Assembly (NCBI RefSeq): GCF_002093625.1
Contig: NZ_MRWD01000013.1
Coordinates: 1-64,000 of the forward strand
Direction: 5' to 3'
DNA: 64,000 bases
From: Rouxiella silvae
GTDB taxonomy: Bacteria > Pseudomonadota > Gammaproteobacteria > Enterobacterales > Enterobacteriaceae
Made by a program: the position numbers and the translations under genes. The notes beneath the pieces were generated by a model. That model ran no database searches. It saw only the letters and a program-made list of their open reading frames with translations, and was not told the DNA's origin. This document shows, piece after piece, positions 20,747 through 33,400 of the stretch (position 1 is its first letter; each line of letters opens with the position of its first letter).

Positions 20747-23086
20747 TTAGCGTTTTTTACCTAACGCGGCGGCAAGGGCATCGCTCATTGCGCTATTGCC
20801 CGCGCTGCTGGCGTTACCGCGAGCAGCAGGTGCTGTGTTGCGCTTGGGGGTTTCACGGCCTTTAGCCGCACCAGGAGCCGCTGGCGCACTGCTGCGACGC
20901 GCAGGTCCTTCGCCCGGCTGTTCGTCAAGACGCATGGTCAGAGCGATGCGTTTACGCTGCAGGTCGACTTCCATCACCTTCACTTTGACAATATCGCCCG
21001 TTTTGACCACGGTGTGCGGGTCTTCAACAAACTTGTTAGCGAGTGAAGAAATATGTACCAGTCCGTCCTGATGCACGCCGATATCAACAAAGGCACCGAA
21101 GTTAGTGACGTTGGTCACGGTGCCTTCCAGCACCATGCCGAGCGTCAGGTCATTCATGGTTTCTACGCCCTCGGCAAAGGTCGCCGTCTTGAATTCGGGG
21201 CGCGGATCGTGACCTGGTTTTTCAAGCTCTTTGATAATATCGGTCACTGTCGGAACGCCGAAACGCTCGTCGGTAAACTCGCTGACTTTCAGCCCGCGCA
21301 GCACGTTGGAATCGCCCATCAGTTGCTTTAGCGCCAACTCGGTCGCGGCTAAAATACGTTGCACCACCGGATAGGTCTCCGGGTGAACGGTTGAGGCATC
21401 AAGCGGGTTATCACCATGGTTGATGCGCAGGAATCCCGCACACTGCTCAAAGGCTTTTGGCCCCAAACGGCTGACTTTCAACAGTTGCTCGCGGTTGCGG
21501 AACTGACCGTTTTCGTCGCGCCAATTAACAATATTCTGCGCCATCATGCGGGTCAGACCGGCTACACGGGTCAGCAGCGGCACTGAGGCGGTATTCAGGT
21601 CAACGCCCACGGCGTTTACGCAGTCTTCCACCACAGCGTCGAGCTTTTTAGCCAGCAGGCTTTGACTGACGTCATGCTGATACTGGCCCACGCCGATAGA
21701 TTTAGGATCAATTTTCACCAGCTCGGCCAGCGGGTCCTGTAAACGGCGGGCAATCGACACCGCTCCACGAATGGACACGTCGAGGTCCGGGAACTCAAGC
21801 GCCGCCAGTTCGGAAGCCGAGTAAACCGAGGCGCCAGCTTCGCTGACAATGACCTTCTGCGCGGTGACTGCTGGGAACTGTTTTTGCAGTTCAATAAAGA
21901 AGCGTTCGGTTTCGCGTGACGCCGTTCCGTTGCCGATAGCCACCAGTTCAACATTGTGTTTAATGCACAGTGCCGCCACCTGCTGCGCCGCTTTTGCCGC
22001 CTGACCGGTGTGCGGATACACCGTGTCGATGCCGACCAGTTTGCCGGTGTTGTCCACGACGGCCACTTTTACGCCGGTACGCAGACCTGGGTCGAGGCCC
22101 ATGGTGGCACGCATTCCGGCGGGGGCTGCCATCAACAGATCGTGCATGTTGCGGGCAAACACGTTAATGGCCTCGTCTTCAGCCCGTTCGCGCACCGTGC
22201 TCATCAACTCGGTTTCAAGGTGCATCAGCACTTTGATGCGCCAGGTCCAGTTAACCACCGCACGACGCCATGCGTCGGCAGGCGCGTTGTTAAGCTTCAG
22301 ACCTAGGTGATCGATGATGATGAGCTCTGCGTAGCTTTCGCGCGGGGGCTCATCAGACTGCGGATCGGGATTAAGCGCCAATTGCAGCACGCCTTCGTTG
22401 CGTCCACGGAACATGGCGAGTGCACGGTGTGAAGGAACCTGCGAAATAGGTTCGTGGTGATCGAAATAGTCGCGGAACTTGGCCCCTTCCTGCTCTTTAC
22501 CCTCGACCATTTTCGCGTTCAAATGGGCGTTTTTCCACAGGTATTCACGCACTTTAGCCAGCAGTGCGGCGTCTTCGGAAAAACGTTCCATCAGAATGTA
22601 GCGGGCACCGTCGAGCGCTGCTTTGGTGTCGTTTACGCCTTTATCTGCGTCAACGTAGGTGGCAGCGGCCTGTTCAGGCTCATTATTCGGGTCTTGCCAC
22701 AAGAGGTCGGCCAACGGCTCCAGACCGGCTTCAATCGCAATCTGACCGCGGGTACGGCGCTTGGGTTTAAACGGCAGGTACAAGTCTTCTAGCTCGGTTT
22801 TGCTCAACGTGCCGTTAATGGCCTTGGCAAGGTCATCGCTGAGTTTGCCCTGTTCTTCAATTGATTTGAGGATAGTCTGTCGACGGTCTTCCAATTCACG
22901 CAGATAGCCAAGACGGCTGTCCAACTGACGCAGTTGGGTATCATCCAACCCGCCGGTGACTTCCTTACGATACCGTGCAATAAACGGCACGGTATTACCT
23001 TCATCCAGTAAACGGACGACCGAGGCAACCTGCTCCGGGCGTACCTGCAATTCTGTCGCGATAATGCGGCTCAGTTGATCATTCAT
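20747..23086 (-). CDS. tex: Tex-family transcription accessory protein (YhgF)
   Basis: Large cytoplasmic RNA-binding protein of 779 residues (E. coli YhgF 773), involved in transcription and in tolerance of stress or toxin expression. Domains in order: an N-terminal helical Tex domain, a YqgF/RNase H-like fold around [17 protein letters not shown], helix-hairpin-helix motifs around [10 protein letters not shown], and an S1 RNA-binding domain starting near [20 protein letters not shown] low-complexity Ala/Gly/Arg tail closes it. It lies between greB and feoA as in E. coli. The ribosome site is weak. Confidence 0.95.
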   Translation of the reverse strand: MNDQLSRIIATELQVRPEQVASVVRLLDEGNTVPFIARYRKEVTGGLDDTQLRQLDSRLGYLRELEDRRQTILKSIEEQGKLSDDLAKAINGTLSKTELEDLYLPFKPKRRTRGQIAIEAGLEPLADLLWQDPNNEPEQAAATYVDADKGVNDTKAALDGARYILMERFSEDAALLAKVREYLWKNAHLNAKMVEGKEQEGAKFRDYFDHHEPISQVPSHRALAMFRGRNEGVLQLALNPDPQSDEPPRESYAELIIIDHLGLKLNNAPADAWRRAVVNWTWRIKVLMHLETELMSTVRERAEDEAINVFARNMHDLLMAAPAGMRATMGLDPGLRTGVKVAVVDNTGKLVGIDTVYPHTGQAAKAAQQVAALCIKHNVELVAIGNGTASRETERFFIELQKQFPAVTAQKVIVSEAGASVYSASELAALEFPDLDVSIRGAVSIARRLQDPLAELVKIDPKSIGVGQYQHDVSQSLLAKKLDAVVEDCVNAVGVDLNTASVPLLTRVAGLTRMMAQNIVNWRDENGQFRNREQLLKVSRLGPKAFEQCAGFLRINHGDNPLDASTVHPETYPVVQRILAATELALKQLMGDSNVLRGLKVSEFTDERFGVPTVTDIIKELEKPGHDPRPEFKTATFAEGVETMNDLTLGMVLEGTVTNVTNFGAFVDIGVHQDGLVHISSLANKFVEDPHTVVKTGDIVKVKVMEVDLQRKRIALTMRLDEQPGEGPARRSSAPAAPGAAKGRETPKRNTAPAARGNASSAGNSAMSDALAAALGKKR

Positions 23087-23208
23087 AGTTGAGTATCAGT
23101 TTTTATCGTTAATGGGTGACGTGAAAACAGGGGACAGTTATACGTTTTGAACGCAAAAATTGCCAGCTATCCGGCCCCGTTGAGTGGCGTTTTGAGACAC
23201 TTGGAAGG

Positions 23209-23688
23209 TTAGGGGGTTTGGTGATAGTCGATTTCGTTGACGTACCATACGGCGTCGCCCACCGGGGTGTTGACGACCGCACTGTCTCCGACCTCTTTTT
23301 TCAGCAGTGCGCGGGCCATCGGCGAATCGATAGAGATGTAATCTTTACGACCGAAAATTTCGTCATAGCCCACGATGCGAAAACGCTTAGTCTCACCGTC
23401 GTCATTTTCAATCTCCACCCAGGCACCAAAAAATACCTTGCCATCCTGCTGCGGTGAATAGTCGACGATGCGCAGTTGCTCCATGCATTTGGTGAGATAT
23501 CTCACCCTGCGGTCAATTTCGCGCAGACGCTTTTTATTGTACTGATAATCGGCATTTTCGCTTCTGTCGCCTAGGCTGGCGGCCCAAGTGACTTTTTTTG
23601 TGACCTCAGGACGCTCTTCGCGCCAAAGAAAGTCGAGCTCCTGTTTCAATTTGAGGTAGCCTTCACGCGTTATCAGCTTGGTTTTCAT
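23209..23688 (-). CDS. greB: transcription elongation factor GreB
   Basis: Rescues backtracked RNA polymerase by stimulating transcript cleavage. The 159 residues have an N-terminal coiled coil whose tip carries the acidic pair Asp41 and Glu44 in GDRSENADYQY, followed by the FKBP-like C-terminal domain. The GreB-type spelling of the tip and the KKRLREIDRRVRYL helix separate it from GreA. It is divergent from ompR; the 328 bases between (23689-24016) are AT-rich and must hold both promoters, but no specific box was assigned. Confidence 0.96.
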   Translation of the reverse strand: MKTKLITREGYLKLKQELDFLWREERPEVTKKVTWAASLGDRSENADYQYNKKRLREIDRRVRYLTKCMEQLRIVDYSPQQDGKVFFGAWVEIENDDGETKRFRIVGYDEIFGRKDYISIDSPMARALLKKEVGDSAVVNTPVGDAVWYVNEIDYHQTP

Positions 23689-24016
23689 CGGCTTCTTTTT
23701 TTATGAGTTAAGTTGGTGCATAAGGGCAGAATAACCCAGCCGAGAACTTCAGGGAAACCCCCGATTATGTGGATTTTGCAGGCTCGGAAAGACGCTCGCA
23801 GAAAAGTGTAAAAAGCATAAAGATATGAACAGCCCCTAAATGGGCGCACGTTTTGCTGCGAGATCGCGTGAATTAACTAAAAATTATTGATAAATTGGGC
23901 AAACCATAAGCATTGTTACAATTTCGACTAGAATATATACCATTAAAAGCTGTTGGTTCACCTCGGCTTTTTTAACAATAGAGACTTCGGGTATAAGCGC
24001 CTTTGGGAGTAAGAAA

Positions 24017-26085
<2,069 letters not shown>

Positions 26086-26192
26086 TGGCGATGTGTTTTT
26101 TAAATTGTCATTAGGGCTTTAGTTGCCGGAATTTTGTTCGAATTCGAGTTCAAGAGCATGCGCTGCGCCCACTGAGCGGCGGCCCAGATCGC

Positions 26193-26222
26193 CTTAAGGC
26201 CCGCATTCGCTCGGGCCTTAAG
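26193..26222. terminator. hairpin between convergent envZ and the toxin gene
   Basis: Perfect 11-bp stem CTTAAGGCCCG / CGGGCCTTAAG with an 8-base loop, overlapping the toxin stop codon. There is no clear T tract on either side, so termination is likely but not certain. Confidence 0.6.
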
Positions 26223-26697
26223 ATTTCCGACTCATTATAAAATACTCGGCGGCTTCTTCGCGCCAGCGCGGGCTGCCTTGGTTTTCCCAAGGATCCAGCA
26301 GGGCAATGCCAGTCTGTTCAAAACGGAGAATTTCGGAGGTTGCCAGGCGGGCGTGATGCTGCTGGCAAAGGGCGGCGGTCTGTAGTTCTGTGGTGTTCAA
26401 AGGGTGCGCAAACGTTGAATTACGGCCATAAAGCTGTGCATAGATAAGCGCACTTTGGGCGTCAAATGCCATCAGTCGTCCTGCAAAGTCCTGATTTAAC
26501 ATCTCAAGCAACAGCGTGGAAACCTGCGCCTTCTTTTGCTCATCGGTCAGCGACTCCAGGCCGGCAAAGATTTCTGCGATTGAAATAGCGGTAAGGAACA
26601 GCTGCTGCGCGTCCTGCGCGTCCAGCCATTCCAGCAAATACTTGTGCGGTTTTGGCCGCAGTATTTCCACTAATACCGGTGTGTCGAGAACAATCAT
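26218..26697 (-). CDS. PIN-domain toxin (FitB/VapC type)
   Basis: Predicted ribonuclease toxin of 159 residues. The N-terminal IVLDTPVLVE gives the first PIN aspartate (Asp5), and AISIAEIFAGLE gives the second acidic site. The C-terminal acidic sites look altered: where FitB relatives read ADAQIAA this has TELQTAA, and where they read TRNTRDF it has TSEILRF. Activity may therefore be reduced or different. It overlaps its antitoxin by four bases. The usual VapC length is about 130-140, so a tail of about 20 residues is extra. Family placement is good; function is inferred. Confidence 0.8.
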   Translation of the reverse strand: MIVLDTPVLVEILRPKPHKYLLEWLDAQDAQQLFLTAISIAEIFAGLESLTDEQKKAQVSTLLLEMLNQDFAGRLMAFDAQSALIYAQLYGRNSTFAHPLNTTELQTAALCQQHHARLATSEILRFEQTGIALLDPWENQGSPRWREEAAEYFIMSRKS

Positions 26698-26939
26698 CCT
26701 TCGCTGTCTCTGTGACCCACCGGCTTACTCCGCTGAGGAACCGTCAACTCAACGCCACCGCTGTGAGAGAAGCGCTGCTGCAAGCGACTGCCTAAACCGT
26801 AGCTCGGCTGGCTGCCCTGTAATGCGTGGCGAAGAATGACCCGAGCCTCTTCTTCCATAGAGTGCCCGTTTTTGGCCGCCGAAAGTCGCAGCAAGTCTTT
26901 AACTTCGTCGTCGAGGTTACGGATCGTCAGCGTCGCCAT
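26694..26939 (-). CDS. ribbon-helix-helix antitoxin (FitA/VapB type)
   Basis: Small DNA-binding antitoxin of 81 residues. The N-terminal [32 protein letters not shown] is a typical FitA ribbon-helix-helix. The C-terminal tail would wrap the toxin. Its ATG shares one base with the stop codon of pckA (TAATG), so it has no promoter of its own in the usual place and is probably translated from pckA read-through. It overlaps the toxin by four bases. Confidence 0.82.
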   Translation of the reverse strand: MATLTIRNLDDEVKDLLRLSAAKNGHSMEEEARVILRHALQGSQPSYGLGSRLQQRFSHSGGVELTVPQRSKPVGHRDSEG

Positions 26940-28558
26940 TACAACTTAGGCCCGGCACTGACCAGTGCAGCACCCGCCGCGGTATCGGTATATTTACTGA
27001 AGTTCTCAACAAATAGCGTTGCCAGGTCCTGAGCCTTGTTCTGCCACTGTTCGGCACTCTCGTAGGTATTGCGCGGGTCTAGAATGTTGGCATCAACGCC
27101 CGGTAACGACTGCGGTACCGCCAGATTGAAGAGCGGCAGTTGAGTCGTCGGTTGATTATCAATGTCGCCATTAAGGATTGAATCGATAATCGCACGAGTG
27201 TTTTTCAGCGAAATCCTTTTACCCGTGCCGTTCCAGCCGGTGTTGACCAGATAAGCCTTCGCGCCCGAAGCTTTCATGCGTTTTTCTAGCACTTCTGCGT
27301 ACTGTGTCGGGTGCAGCGTGAGGAAGGCTGCGCCAAAACAGGATGAGAAGGTTGGCGTTGGTTCGGTGACGCCGCGCTCGGTTCCCGCCAGTTTTGCGGT
27401 AAAGCCGGACAGGAAGTAGTACTGCGTCTGCTCGTCATTAAGGCATGATACCGGCGGCAACACACCGTAGGCATCGGCCGTCAGGAAGATAACCTTGGTG
27501 GCGTGGCCCGCTTTTGAAATCGGTTTGACAATATTATCGATGTGATAAATAGGGTACGTCACGCGGGTATTTTCGGTTCTAGAACCGTCGTTGAAATCGA
27601 TAGTACCCTGAGCGTCCACGGTCACGTTTTCCAGCAACGCATCACGTTTGATGGCGGCAAAAATATCAGGCTCGGCTTCTTTGCTCAGATTGATGGTTTT
27701 TGCATAGCAGCCACCCTCATAGTTGAACACGCCTTCATCGTCCCAGCCGTGCTCGTCGTCGCCGATAAGCTTACGTTTAGGATCAGTCGACAGGGTGGTT
27801 TTACCCGTTCCGGAAAGGCCGAAGAATACGGCAACATCGCCTTTTTCGCCGACGTTAGCCGAGCAATGCATTGAAGCAATGCCTTTTAACGGCAGCAAAT
27901 AGTTCATCACCGCAAACATGCCCTTCTTCATTTCGCCGCCGTACCAGGTGCCGCCAATCAGCTGTACGCCTTCGGTCAGGTTAAACGCGATGAAGTTTTC
28001 AGAGTTTAGGCCCTGTTCTTGCCAGTCCGGGTTGCTGCACTTGGCACCATTAAGTACCACGAAGTCCGGCTTGAAATCGACCAGCTCTTCATCGGTAGGA
28101 CGAATGAACATGTTTTTGACGAAGTGTGCCTGCCAGGCAACCTCGGTCACGAAACGTACTTTCAGGCGTGAGTTTTCATTGGTACCGCAGAAGGTATCGA
28201 CTACAAACAAACGTTTGCCTGAAAGCTGGCCGCCAACTAACTTTTTCAGCACCTGCCAGGTTTCCTGACTCAGCGGTTTATTGTCGTTTTTACCTTTGCC
28301 CTGATCGGCCCACCAAAGGGTATCGCGCGTGGTTTCATCACGGACAATGTATTTATCTTTCGGCGAGCGGCCAGTAAAAATGCCGGTGTCAACGTTGATA
28401 GCGCCAAGTTCGGTCAACTGACCGCGTTCAAATCCTTCAAGACCAGGAGCTAGCTCCTCCTGATACAGCACGTCATAACTCGGATTATAAATAACTTCAC
28501 TCGCCTGCGAGATCCCATACTGGGCCAACTCGTCGGCTGAAAATGAGGTAGTAGACAT
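26939..28558 (-). CDS. pckA: phosphoenolpyruvate carboxykinase (ATP)
   Basis: First step of gluconeogenesis: oxaloacetate plus ATP gives phosphoenolpyruvate, CO2 and ADP. The 539 residues have the kinase-1a P-loop [11 protein letters not shown], the HYGGEMKK-like loop [14 protein letters not shown] and the metal-binding [17 protein letters not shown] lies upstream of the ATG. A TGTGA half-site at about 28650 could belong to a CRP site, but the other half is poor. In E. coli pckA is followed by nothing co-oriented; here a toxin-antitoxin pair is joined directly to its stop codon. Confidence 0.97.
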   Translation of the reverse strand: MSTTSFSADELAQYGISQASEVIYNPSYDVLYQEELAPGLEGFERGQLTELGAINVDTGIFTGRSPKDKYIVRDETTRDTLWWADQGKGKNDNKPLSQETWQVLKKLVGGQLSGKRLFVVDTFCGTNENSRLKVRFVTEVAWQAHFVKNMFIRPTDEELVDFKPDFVVLNGAKCSNPDWQEQGLNSENFIAFNLTEGVQLIGGTWYGGEMKKGMFAVMNYLLPLKGIASMHCSANVGEKGDVAVFFGLSGTGKTTLSTDPKRKLIGDDEHGWDDEGVFNYEGGCYAKTINLSKEAEPDIFAAIKRDALLENVTVDAQGTIDFNDGSRTENTRVTYPIYHIDNIVKPISKAGHATKVIFLTADAYGVLPPVSCLNDEQTQYYFLSGFTAKLAGTERGVTEPTPTFSSCFGAAFLTLHPTQYAEVLEKRMKASGAKAYLVNTGWNGTGKRISLKNTRAIIDSILNGDIDNQPTTQLPLFNLAVPQSLPGVDANILDPRNTYESAEQWQNKAQDLATLFVENFSKYTDTAAGAALVSAGPKL

Positions 28559-28700
28559 ATCCCTGCTCCTTTATGCACATCGTCTGTCTGTGCGATATTG
28601 TAGGGAGAACAATAGTCGTTTTACACGCCAGGAACCAAATAATTGAAGCTGGTGTGACATTTTTGGTAGATTTGAGAAGTAGAGCACGGGCGAGTGCAAC

Positions 28701-28724
28701 AGGAGCAGCTAACTACCTGCTCCT
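28701..28724 (-). terminator. hairpin downstream of hslO
   Basis: Perfect 8-bp stem AGGAGCAG / CTGCTCCT with an 8-base loop, 27 bases beyond the hslO stop. The T tract on the minus strand is weak. Confidence 0.5.
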
Positions 28725-28750
28725 TTGCTGGAGATTTGTGCGGAGATTAA

Positions 28751-29620
28751 TCAGTGAATGCTGTCATTACTGCTGTTTGCACCCGCGCGAATTGCCACTA
28801 AATCCATCGCGTCGAAAACATAGTGGTTGCCGCAGTAATCGCAGTGCATATCAATCTTCTCGTCTTCTTCAAGCATTTCCAACACTTCTGCATCCGGAAG
28901 CGTCAGCAAAGCGTCAGCACAACGCTGGCGCGAGCAGGTACATTTGAAGCTCACGTCCTGCGGTTCGTACAGCGTAACCTCTTCCTGATGATAGAGACGA
29001 TACAGCACCTCGTTGGCTGGCAGGCTGAACAGCTCTTCCGCCTTGATAGTGGTGGTCAACTGAGCAAGATGGCTGAACTCTTCAGCATCGGTTTCCTGAG
29101 CGGGGAGAACTTGCAGCAGCATGCCGCCTGCCGCCGCTTTACCTTCAGACTCGCCGGTGCGGATGAAAATACGCGTTGGCAGCTGTTCTGAGCGCATGAA
29201 GTAGTCCTCAAGACACTCGGCCAAGGTTTCGCCTTCAAGGCCAACCACACCCTGATAACGCTCGCCTTCACTCGGTGCAATGGTGATAACCATGTAGCCG
29301 TTGCCAATCATCTGTTTTAAGGTGCTGTCGGCGGCAATGTCGCCCTGCAGACGGGCCACACCGCGCATTTCCTGGAGATTGTTGCCGTTAATCACCGCCA
29401 GTTTAAGCGGGCCGTCTCCCTGGAGTTGTACAGTAATGTCGCCGTCAAACTTCAACGTTGCCGTCAGCAGGCTGGTCGCAACCAGCATCTCGCCCAGCAG
29501 GTTTTGCACCTCGGCCGGGTAATCATGACCCGCTACGATTTGCTGAAAGGTCTCACTCAGTGAAACCAGTTCGCCGCGCACGGCGTGGTGGGTGAATAAA
29601 TAACGGTGTAACTGGTCCAT
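28751..29620 (-). CDS. hslO: redox-regulated chaperone Hsp33
   Basis: Cytoplasmic holdase switched on by oxidation. The 289-residue protein has the C-terminal zinc site with cysteines at 227, 229, 260 and 263 (CTC and CDYC), which release zinc and form disulfides under oxidative stress. The start is set at MDQLHRYLF, the conserved N-terminus, with AGAGAG upstream; an upstream in-frame ATG at 29662 adds 14 unconserved residues. It follows hslR by 53 bases, as in E. coli. Confidence 0.96.
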   Translation of the reverse strand: MDQLHRYLFTHHAVRGELVSLSETFQQIVAGHDYPAEVQNLLGEMLVATSLLTATLKFDGDITVQLQGDGPLKLAVINGNNLQEMRGVARLQGDIAADSTLKQMIGNGYMVITIAPSEGERYQGVVGLEGETLAECLEDYFMRSEQLPTRIFIRTGESEGKAAAGGMLLQVLPAQETDAEEFSHLAQLTTTIKAEELFSLPANEVLYRLYHQEEVTLYEPQDVSFKCTCSRQRCADALLTLPDAEVLEMLEEDEKIDMHCDYCGNHYVFDAMDLVAIRAGANSSNDSIH

Positions 29621-29673
29621 AAAAATCTCTCTTCTCTTCGACCTGAACCTTTCGACGCTCACGGCCTCGGGTA

Positions 29674-30087
29674 TTATTCAGGATCGCTATATTTAAATTT
29701 TATCAGGCTGCGCCGTTCTTTTTTATCCGGCCGCCGATCGGGATGTGGCATTGTCAGGGAGTTCATCTTGCGGGCCTGAGAAATTTTCTCTCGATTTGCC
29801 ACGCTGGTTTCTGTTTCCTGATAAAGCATCTGAGCCTGTTCTGCACTGCGTCGCTGGTCGGTAACGGCCAGTATGACGACGATTTTCTCGTCATTTCCCT
29901 GACGCAGTTTTATCTCGGCGTTAAGCTCGACCAGCTTACTGGGTTTGCCACGCTGGCCGTTGTAATGAACCTTACCGCCTTCAATCATCTCGCGTGCCAG
30001 AGCGCGGGTTTTATAAAAACGCGCGGCCCAGAGCCATTTGTCGAGACGAACGGCATTGTCGTCCTGCTGTTGTGCTTTAGCCTTCAT
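29674..30087 (-). CDS. hslR: ribosome-associated heat shock protein Hsp15
   Basis: Binds free 50S subunits that still carry nascent chain-tRNA and helps recycle them after heat shock. The 137 residues contain an S4 RNA-binding domain, [20 protein letters not shown], followed by a basic tail. ATG 30087 has GGGAGGA just upstream and gives a length near E. coli's 133. It lies between yrfG and hslO in a yrfG-hslR-hslO run. Confidence 0.95.
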   Translation of the reverse strand: MKAKAQQQDDNAVRLDKWLWAARFYKTRALAREMIEGGKVHYNGQRGKPSKLVELNAEIKLRQGNDEKIVVILAVTDQRRSAEQAQMLYQETETSVANREKISQARKMNSLTMPHPDRRPDKKERRSLIKFKYSDPE

Positions 30088-30133
30088 GATTCCTCCCGTG
30101 TCGGGCAGGGTACAATCGGTGATTTCGCGCCGG

Positions 30134-30799
30134 TTAGCCCAAAGGCAACAGGCTGCGGTAGTCACTGATTGACGGATGACCCTTAAATGACTTCGCCGAA
30201 GTGGTTGAGTCAGGGTTTTCTATCCCGAGACAGTAGCGGATCCCATAGGTTTTCGCCGCATCAAGAATAGGCTCACCGTCATCGACAAACAGCGTCCTTT
30301 CAGGAGCAAAACCCGTTTGCTGCTGAACGGCCGCCCAAAGACGCTGATCTTCTTTCGGATAACCAAATGTGTGGGTGGAAAGTAATAAATCAAGGTGTTG
30401 GTCTAAACCTGTGTGTTTAACTTTCACCGCCAGGCTATGTGGATGTGCATTGGTCAGCAAAATAGTTCGGCGTCCGCTTTGGCGTAACTGCTGCAAAAAA
30501 GGCGTAGTGTCTTCGCGCAGCTTGGCGTTACTGCCATTATCGGTGGTCATCTGATAGATATCCAGGTCCAGCTTTTTACTCCAATAGTCGAAACAGTACC
30601 AGTTCATGGTGTGCTGTACGGCAAGATATTCACGATGGATATATTGCCGGGCCTCATCCATCGGGATTTGCTGTTTCTCACTGAGTGCCAGCGGAACCTG
30701 CTCCAACCAAAAGCGACTGTCGAACGCCAAGTCCAGCAGGGTACCGTCCATATCCAGCAGTACGGTATCGATATTTTTCCAGTCGAGGTCGAGGCTCAT
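30134..30799 (-). CDS. yrfG: GMP/IMP nucleotidase YrfG (HAD family)
   Basis: HAD-superfamily phosphatase that dephosphorylates purine nucleotides such as GMP and IMP in E. coli. The 221 residues have motif I LLDMDGTLLDL with both nucleophilic aspartates, motif II LLTNAHP, and motif III/IV around FVDDGEPILDAA. It is the head of the yrfG-hslR-hslO run and lies 50 bases after igaA. Confidence 0.93.
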   Translation of the reverse strand: MSLDLDWKNIDTVLLDMDGTLLDLAFDSRFWLEQVPLALSEKQQIPMDEARQYIHREYLAVQHTMNWYCFDYWSKKLDLDIYQMTTDNGSNAKLREDTTPFLQQLRQSGRRTILLTNAHPHSLAVKVKHTGLDQHLDLLLSTHTFGYPKEDQRLWAAVQQQTGFAPERTLFVDDGEPILDAAKTYGIRYCLGIENPDSTTSAKSFKGHPSISDYRSLLPLG

Positions 30800-30849
30800 A
30801 AAATTATACTCATTATTTTGCGGCTCGCCTGACGCAATATTTTACGCAA

Positions 30850-32997
30850 TCAGCCGAGCGTGTGCGGCGTTGGGTTAATTAACGTCGGGTTAAAGCAGTT
30901 GCTGTAATAAGCCTGGATCCTTTCGAGACGGCGCTTGTCGTTGAGGCGGCGTTTTATCAGCAAAAAGGCGTTAACCAGCAGCGATGCGGTCACTACAATC
31001 AGCAGGATAGTCGTACCCAGGTAGCGCCACAGGGTCGAGATATCCGGCTCGCTGTGCAGGGAAACATGCCGCGTGCCGTTTGCATCGATGCTAATGTTGG
31101 TTATCACACCCTGTGCCGAGAAGGGGGTGTGCAGCAGCATCGACGAAAGGCTCTGCAACTGCTTCCACTGTTCGAGTGGATTATAAGCCAAAAGCGACAC
31201 CGGCGGTTTAGCCTCACTAACTAACAACTTTCCTTCATCATTGCTTATCAGGAAGCCCCCCGGCGGCGGACTATTCAGTGCCGCAGCGGCGCGCAGAGTT
31301 TCGTGCGAATAAAATGCCGTGGTGGCGCTGTTAACCAGTTCGCTTAGCGATTCCGCGCTAACCGGTCGCAGAAGTACGTTCATGCCTTTGAGCTGCCCGG
31401 ATTTTGCACGTTTTACCAGCGTGCCCCAGTTGTCGGCGTTGCCCAAATTGACCAGCGCATTCTTCAACCGCACGCAGTCTTCACTGTTGCTACACAGTGC
31501 TTCAGTTTTCAGTACGATATCCGAGAAGTCATCGACCAAAATCATGCCGGATTTTTCAATCGCTGTGGCCAACTGCGGGTTAATATTTTGCTCGTTCCCC
31601 GCACTGCCGGGATGAAGCTGATTGTGCACGGTCGCAATCAGGTCATCGGCGGCGTCAATCGTTGCGGACTCCGGCATTGGCAGTGGTGCAGCTTCGTTCC
31701 AGTAAACTGATGAGCAGTCAAATGGCATAAACGGCGAGCTGCTATTGGCGTTAAGGCGCGGCGGCACATAGCACATGCCCGCGCCCTGAACTTTAAGCGT
31801 ATCGCCTACTCGCAGCGGCGTTTTCTCAAGTGCGGCAACGCTGTTAACCTGTGTACTTTGTGCGCCCTGCAGCCAGGCGAAGCTGAGCTTCAGCGGCAGG
31901 CTGAGGGGCACATAGGCCAGCATGGCGATTAAAATAATCATCGAGCTGCAAGTGATGACCAAATTTTTGCCCCAGCGCTGCAATGGAAAATTTTTCACCT
32001 CGTCATGCAGCGACAAATAGCGGCCCTGACGCACCACTTGGCTATTGAGATAAACGTCGATATTGGTCTTCTGACCTAATTCACTGCTGATAAAACCTTG
32101 CCAGTGGGCAGGGTAAACCAGGTCAACTACGCCGAGCGAGATATTGCTGATGTCGCCCTGTTTGGTCTCTCCGAACAGTCCCCAGCGTTTAGGCATGCCG
32201 CGCAGGCAGTGGATCTCTTTACGATGTCGACCCAGGGCTTCGGAAATAATTCGCCATCCTACCCAGGCGACCAGCAGCACGATAATGGCCATCATCCAAG
32301 GCAAAATAGCCGCCGGCCCTATCAGCGTAATGAACAGCAGCAGCATGGCTGTCGACAGCGCCACCGACTCTCGTACGCCGCTGGACTGCGTGAGCTGATG
32401 CTCTTCTTTGGTTTCATGACGCACGCTGAGCAGCTCGACGTTGTCGTTTTCTTCCGGACGAATCGAGGCATTTTGCGGTGCAGTGGTGATAACCGCCGAG
32501 GCCGCTGACGCACGGTCGTAAATATGGTCAACCAGCGTGTGGCCATTGAGTGAAATCACCAACGGAATAGTTTGCGTTTTGATTAATTCAACGTGATTTT
32601 CTTGGGCAATGTACTGCTCCCAGAACAAAGGCAGATGGATTTCGGTGGTTTCGAGGAAATAGCGCCACTTATTGGGGTCATCACTGGCAAGACCATAGCG
32701 GGTAATGGCGTGGGTTACGGCATAAACGCTTTCACTCTTGGCGCTTAAAGCCAGCTTGTCGCGTTGCAGGATCAAGTTGCTGCGGTGAGTCATGGGGGGG
32801 TGACTCAGCGGATCATTCTGACGGAAATACCTTTCCACCGCATCGCGCTCTTGCTGGGAAAGCTTGCGCTGATTGGGTTTTGAAAAATTCATACTGGGAG
32901 AGGCCAACCGGCGTCGCCGCATTATGAATCCCAGGCACAGGCCTGCGATGACAATAACTGCACACAATAAAATCAGCGTCTCGACCACTGTGCTCAT
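30850..32997 (-). CDS. igaA: inner-membrane protein IgaA/UmoB (Rcs repressor)
   Basis: Represses the Rcs phosphorelay by contacting RcsD at the inner membrane; usually essential when rcs genes are intact. The 715 residues begin with a hydrophobic segment (about 8-25). A cytoplasmic region follows, then a membrane pair around 215-250, a segment at about 340-360, a large periplasmic domain with several cysteines (CYVPPR, CSSVYW, CSNSEDC), and a final membrane segment near 655. This layout is that of IgaA. GGGGATAGG precedes the ATG. It is divergent from nudE across a 403-base AT-rich gap. Confidence 0.94.
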   Translation of the reverse strand: MSTVVETLILLCAVIVIAGLCLGFIMRRRRLASPSMNFSKPNQRKLSQQERDAVERYFRQNDPLSHPPMTHRSNLILQRDKLALSAKSESVYAVTHAITRYGLASDDPNKWRYFLETTEIHLPLFWEQYIAQENHVELIKTQTIPLVISLNGHTLVDHIYDRASAASAVITTAPQNASIRPEENDNVELLSVRHETKEEHQLTQSSGVRESVALSTAMLLLFITLIGPAAILPWMMAIIVLLVAWVGWRIISEALGRHRKEIHCLRGMPKRWGLFGETKQGDISNISLGVVDLVYPAHWQGFISSELGQKTNIDVYLNSQVVRQGRYLSLHDEVKNFPLQRWGKNLVITCSSMIILIAMLAYVPLSLPLKLSFAWLQGAQSTQVNSVAALEKTPLRVGDTLKVQGAGMCYVPPRLNANSSSPFMPFDCSSVYWNEAAPLPMPESATIDAADDLIATVHNQLHPGSAGNEQNINPQLATAIEKSGMILVDDFSDIVLKTEALCSNSEDCVRLKNALVNLGNADNWGTLVKRAKSGQLKGMNVLLRPVSAESLSELVNSATTAFYSHETLRAAAALNSPPPGGFLISNDEGKLLVSEAKPPVSLLAYNPLEQWKQLQSLSSMLLHTPFSAQGVITNISIDANGTRHVSLHSEPDISTLWRYLGTTILLIVVTASLLVNAFLLIKRRLNDKRRLERIQAYYSNCFNPTLINPTPHTLG

Positions 32998-33400
32998 CCT
33001 ATCCCCGTTCTGACTCCTGCGTGTGAGTCATCTGTTTGAAAAATTTAAACAAAATAAAAAGAGGTGTTTAATTCAATATTATTCGAACGAATCTTTTTTC
33101 TGGAAAAAGTTTTTTTATTGTAATCAACCTACTGCGAGCATGAACAAAATAGAACATACCACCATAAATCATAACAATCTTATACCCCAGGTGGGTATCG
33201 GTATAATCCTATTTTTTCTGTTGCTTGAATTTGATATTGCCTGAAAACGCGAGTATGGCGGGGGAATACATTAAACGAGGGGTTTAAATCACTTATTGCG
33301 GTGCAGGCCGCCAATAACGCACAATGGCTAAATTAGACGCAAAAGCCGTTGGACAGAGTAAAGGTTTGCTGCGTAAGGGGATAATAAAATTGGGGACTAT
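32998..33400. other. AT-rich intergenic region between igaA and nudE
   Basis: About 400 bases with no supported gene. The half near igaA is strongly AT-rich with short A and T runs. It must hold the divergent igaA and nudE promoters, but no box could be assigned with confidence. Confidence 0.6.

Noticed and set aside
28640-28665. CRP site before pckA
   Set aside because: One half is a perfect TGTGA but the other half matches at only two of five bases.
33023-33244. 73-codon open frame between igaA and nudE
   Set aside because: Lies in AT-rich DNA, has no ribosome site and no recognisable domain; composition explains it.
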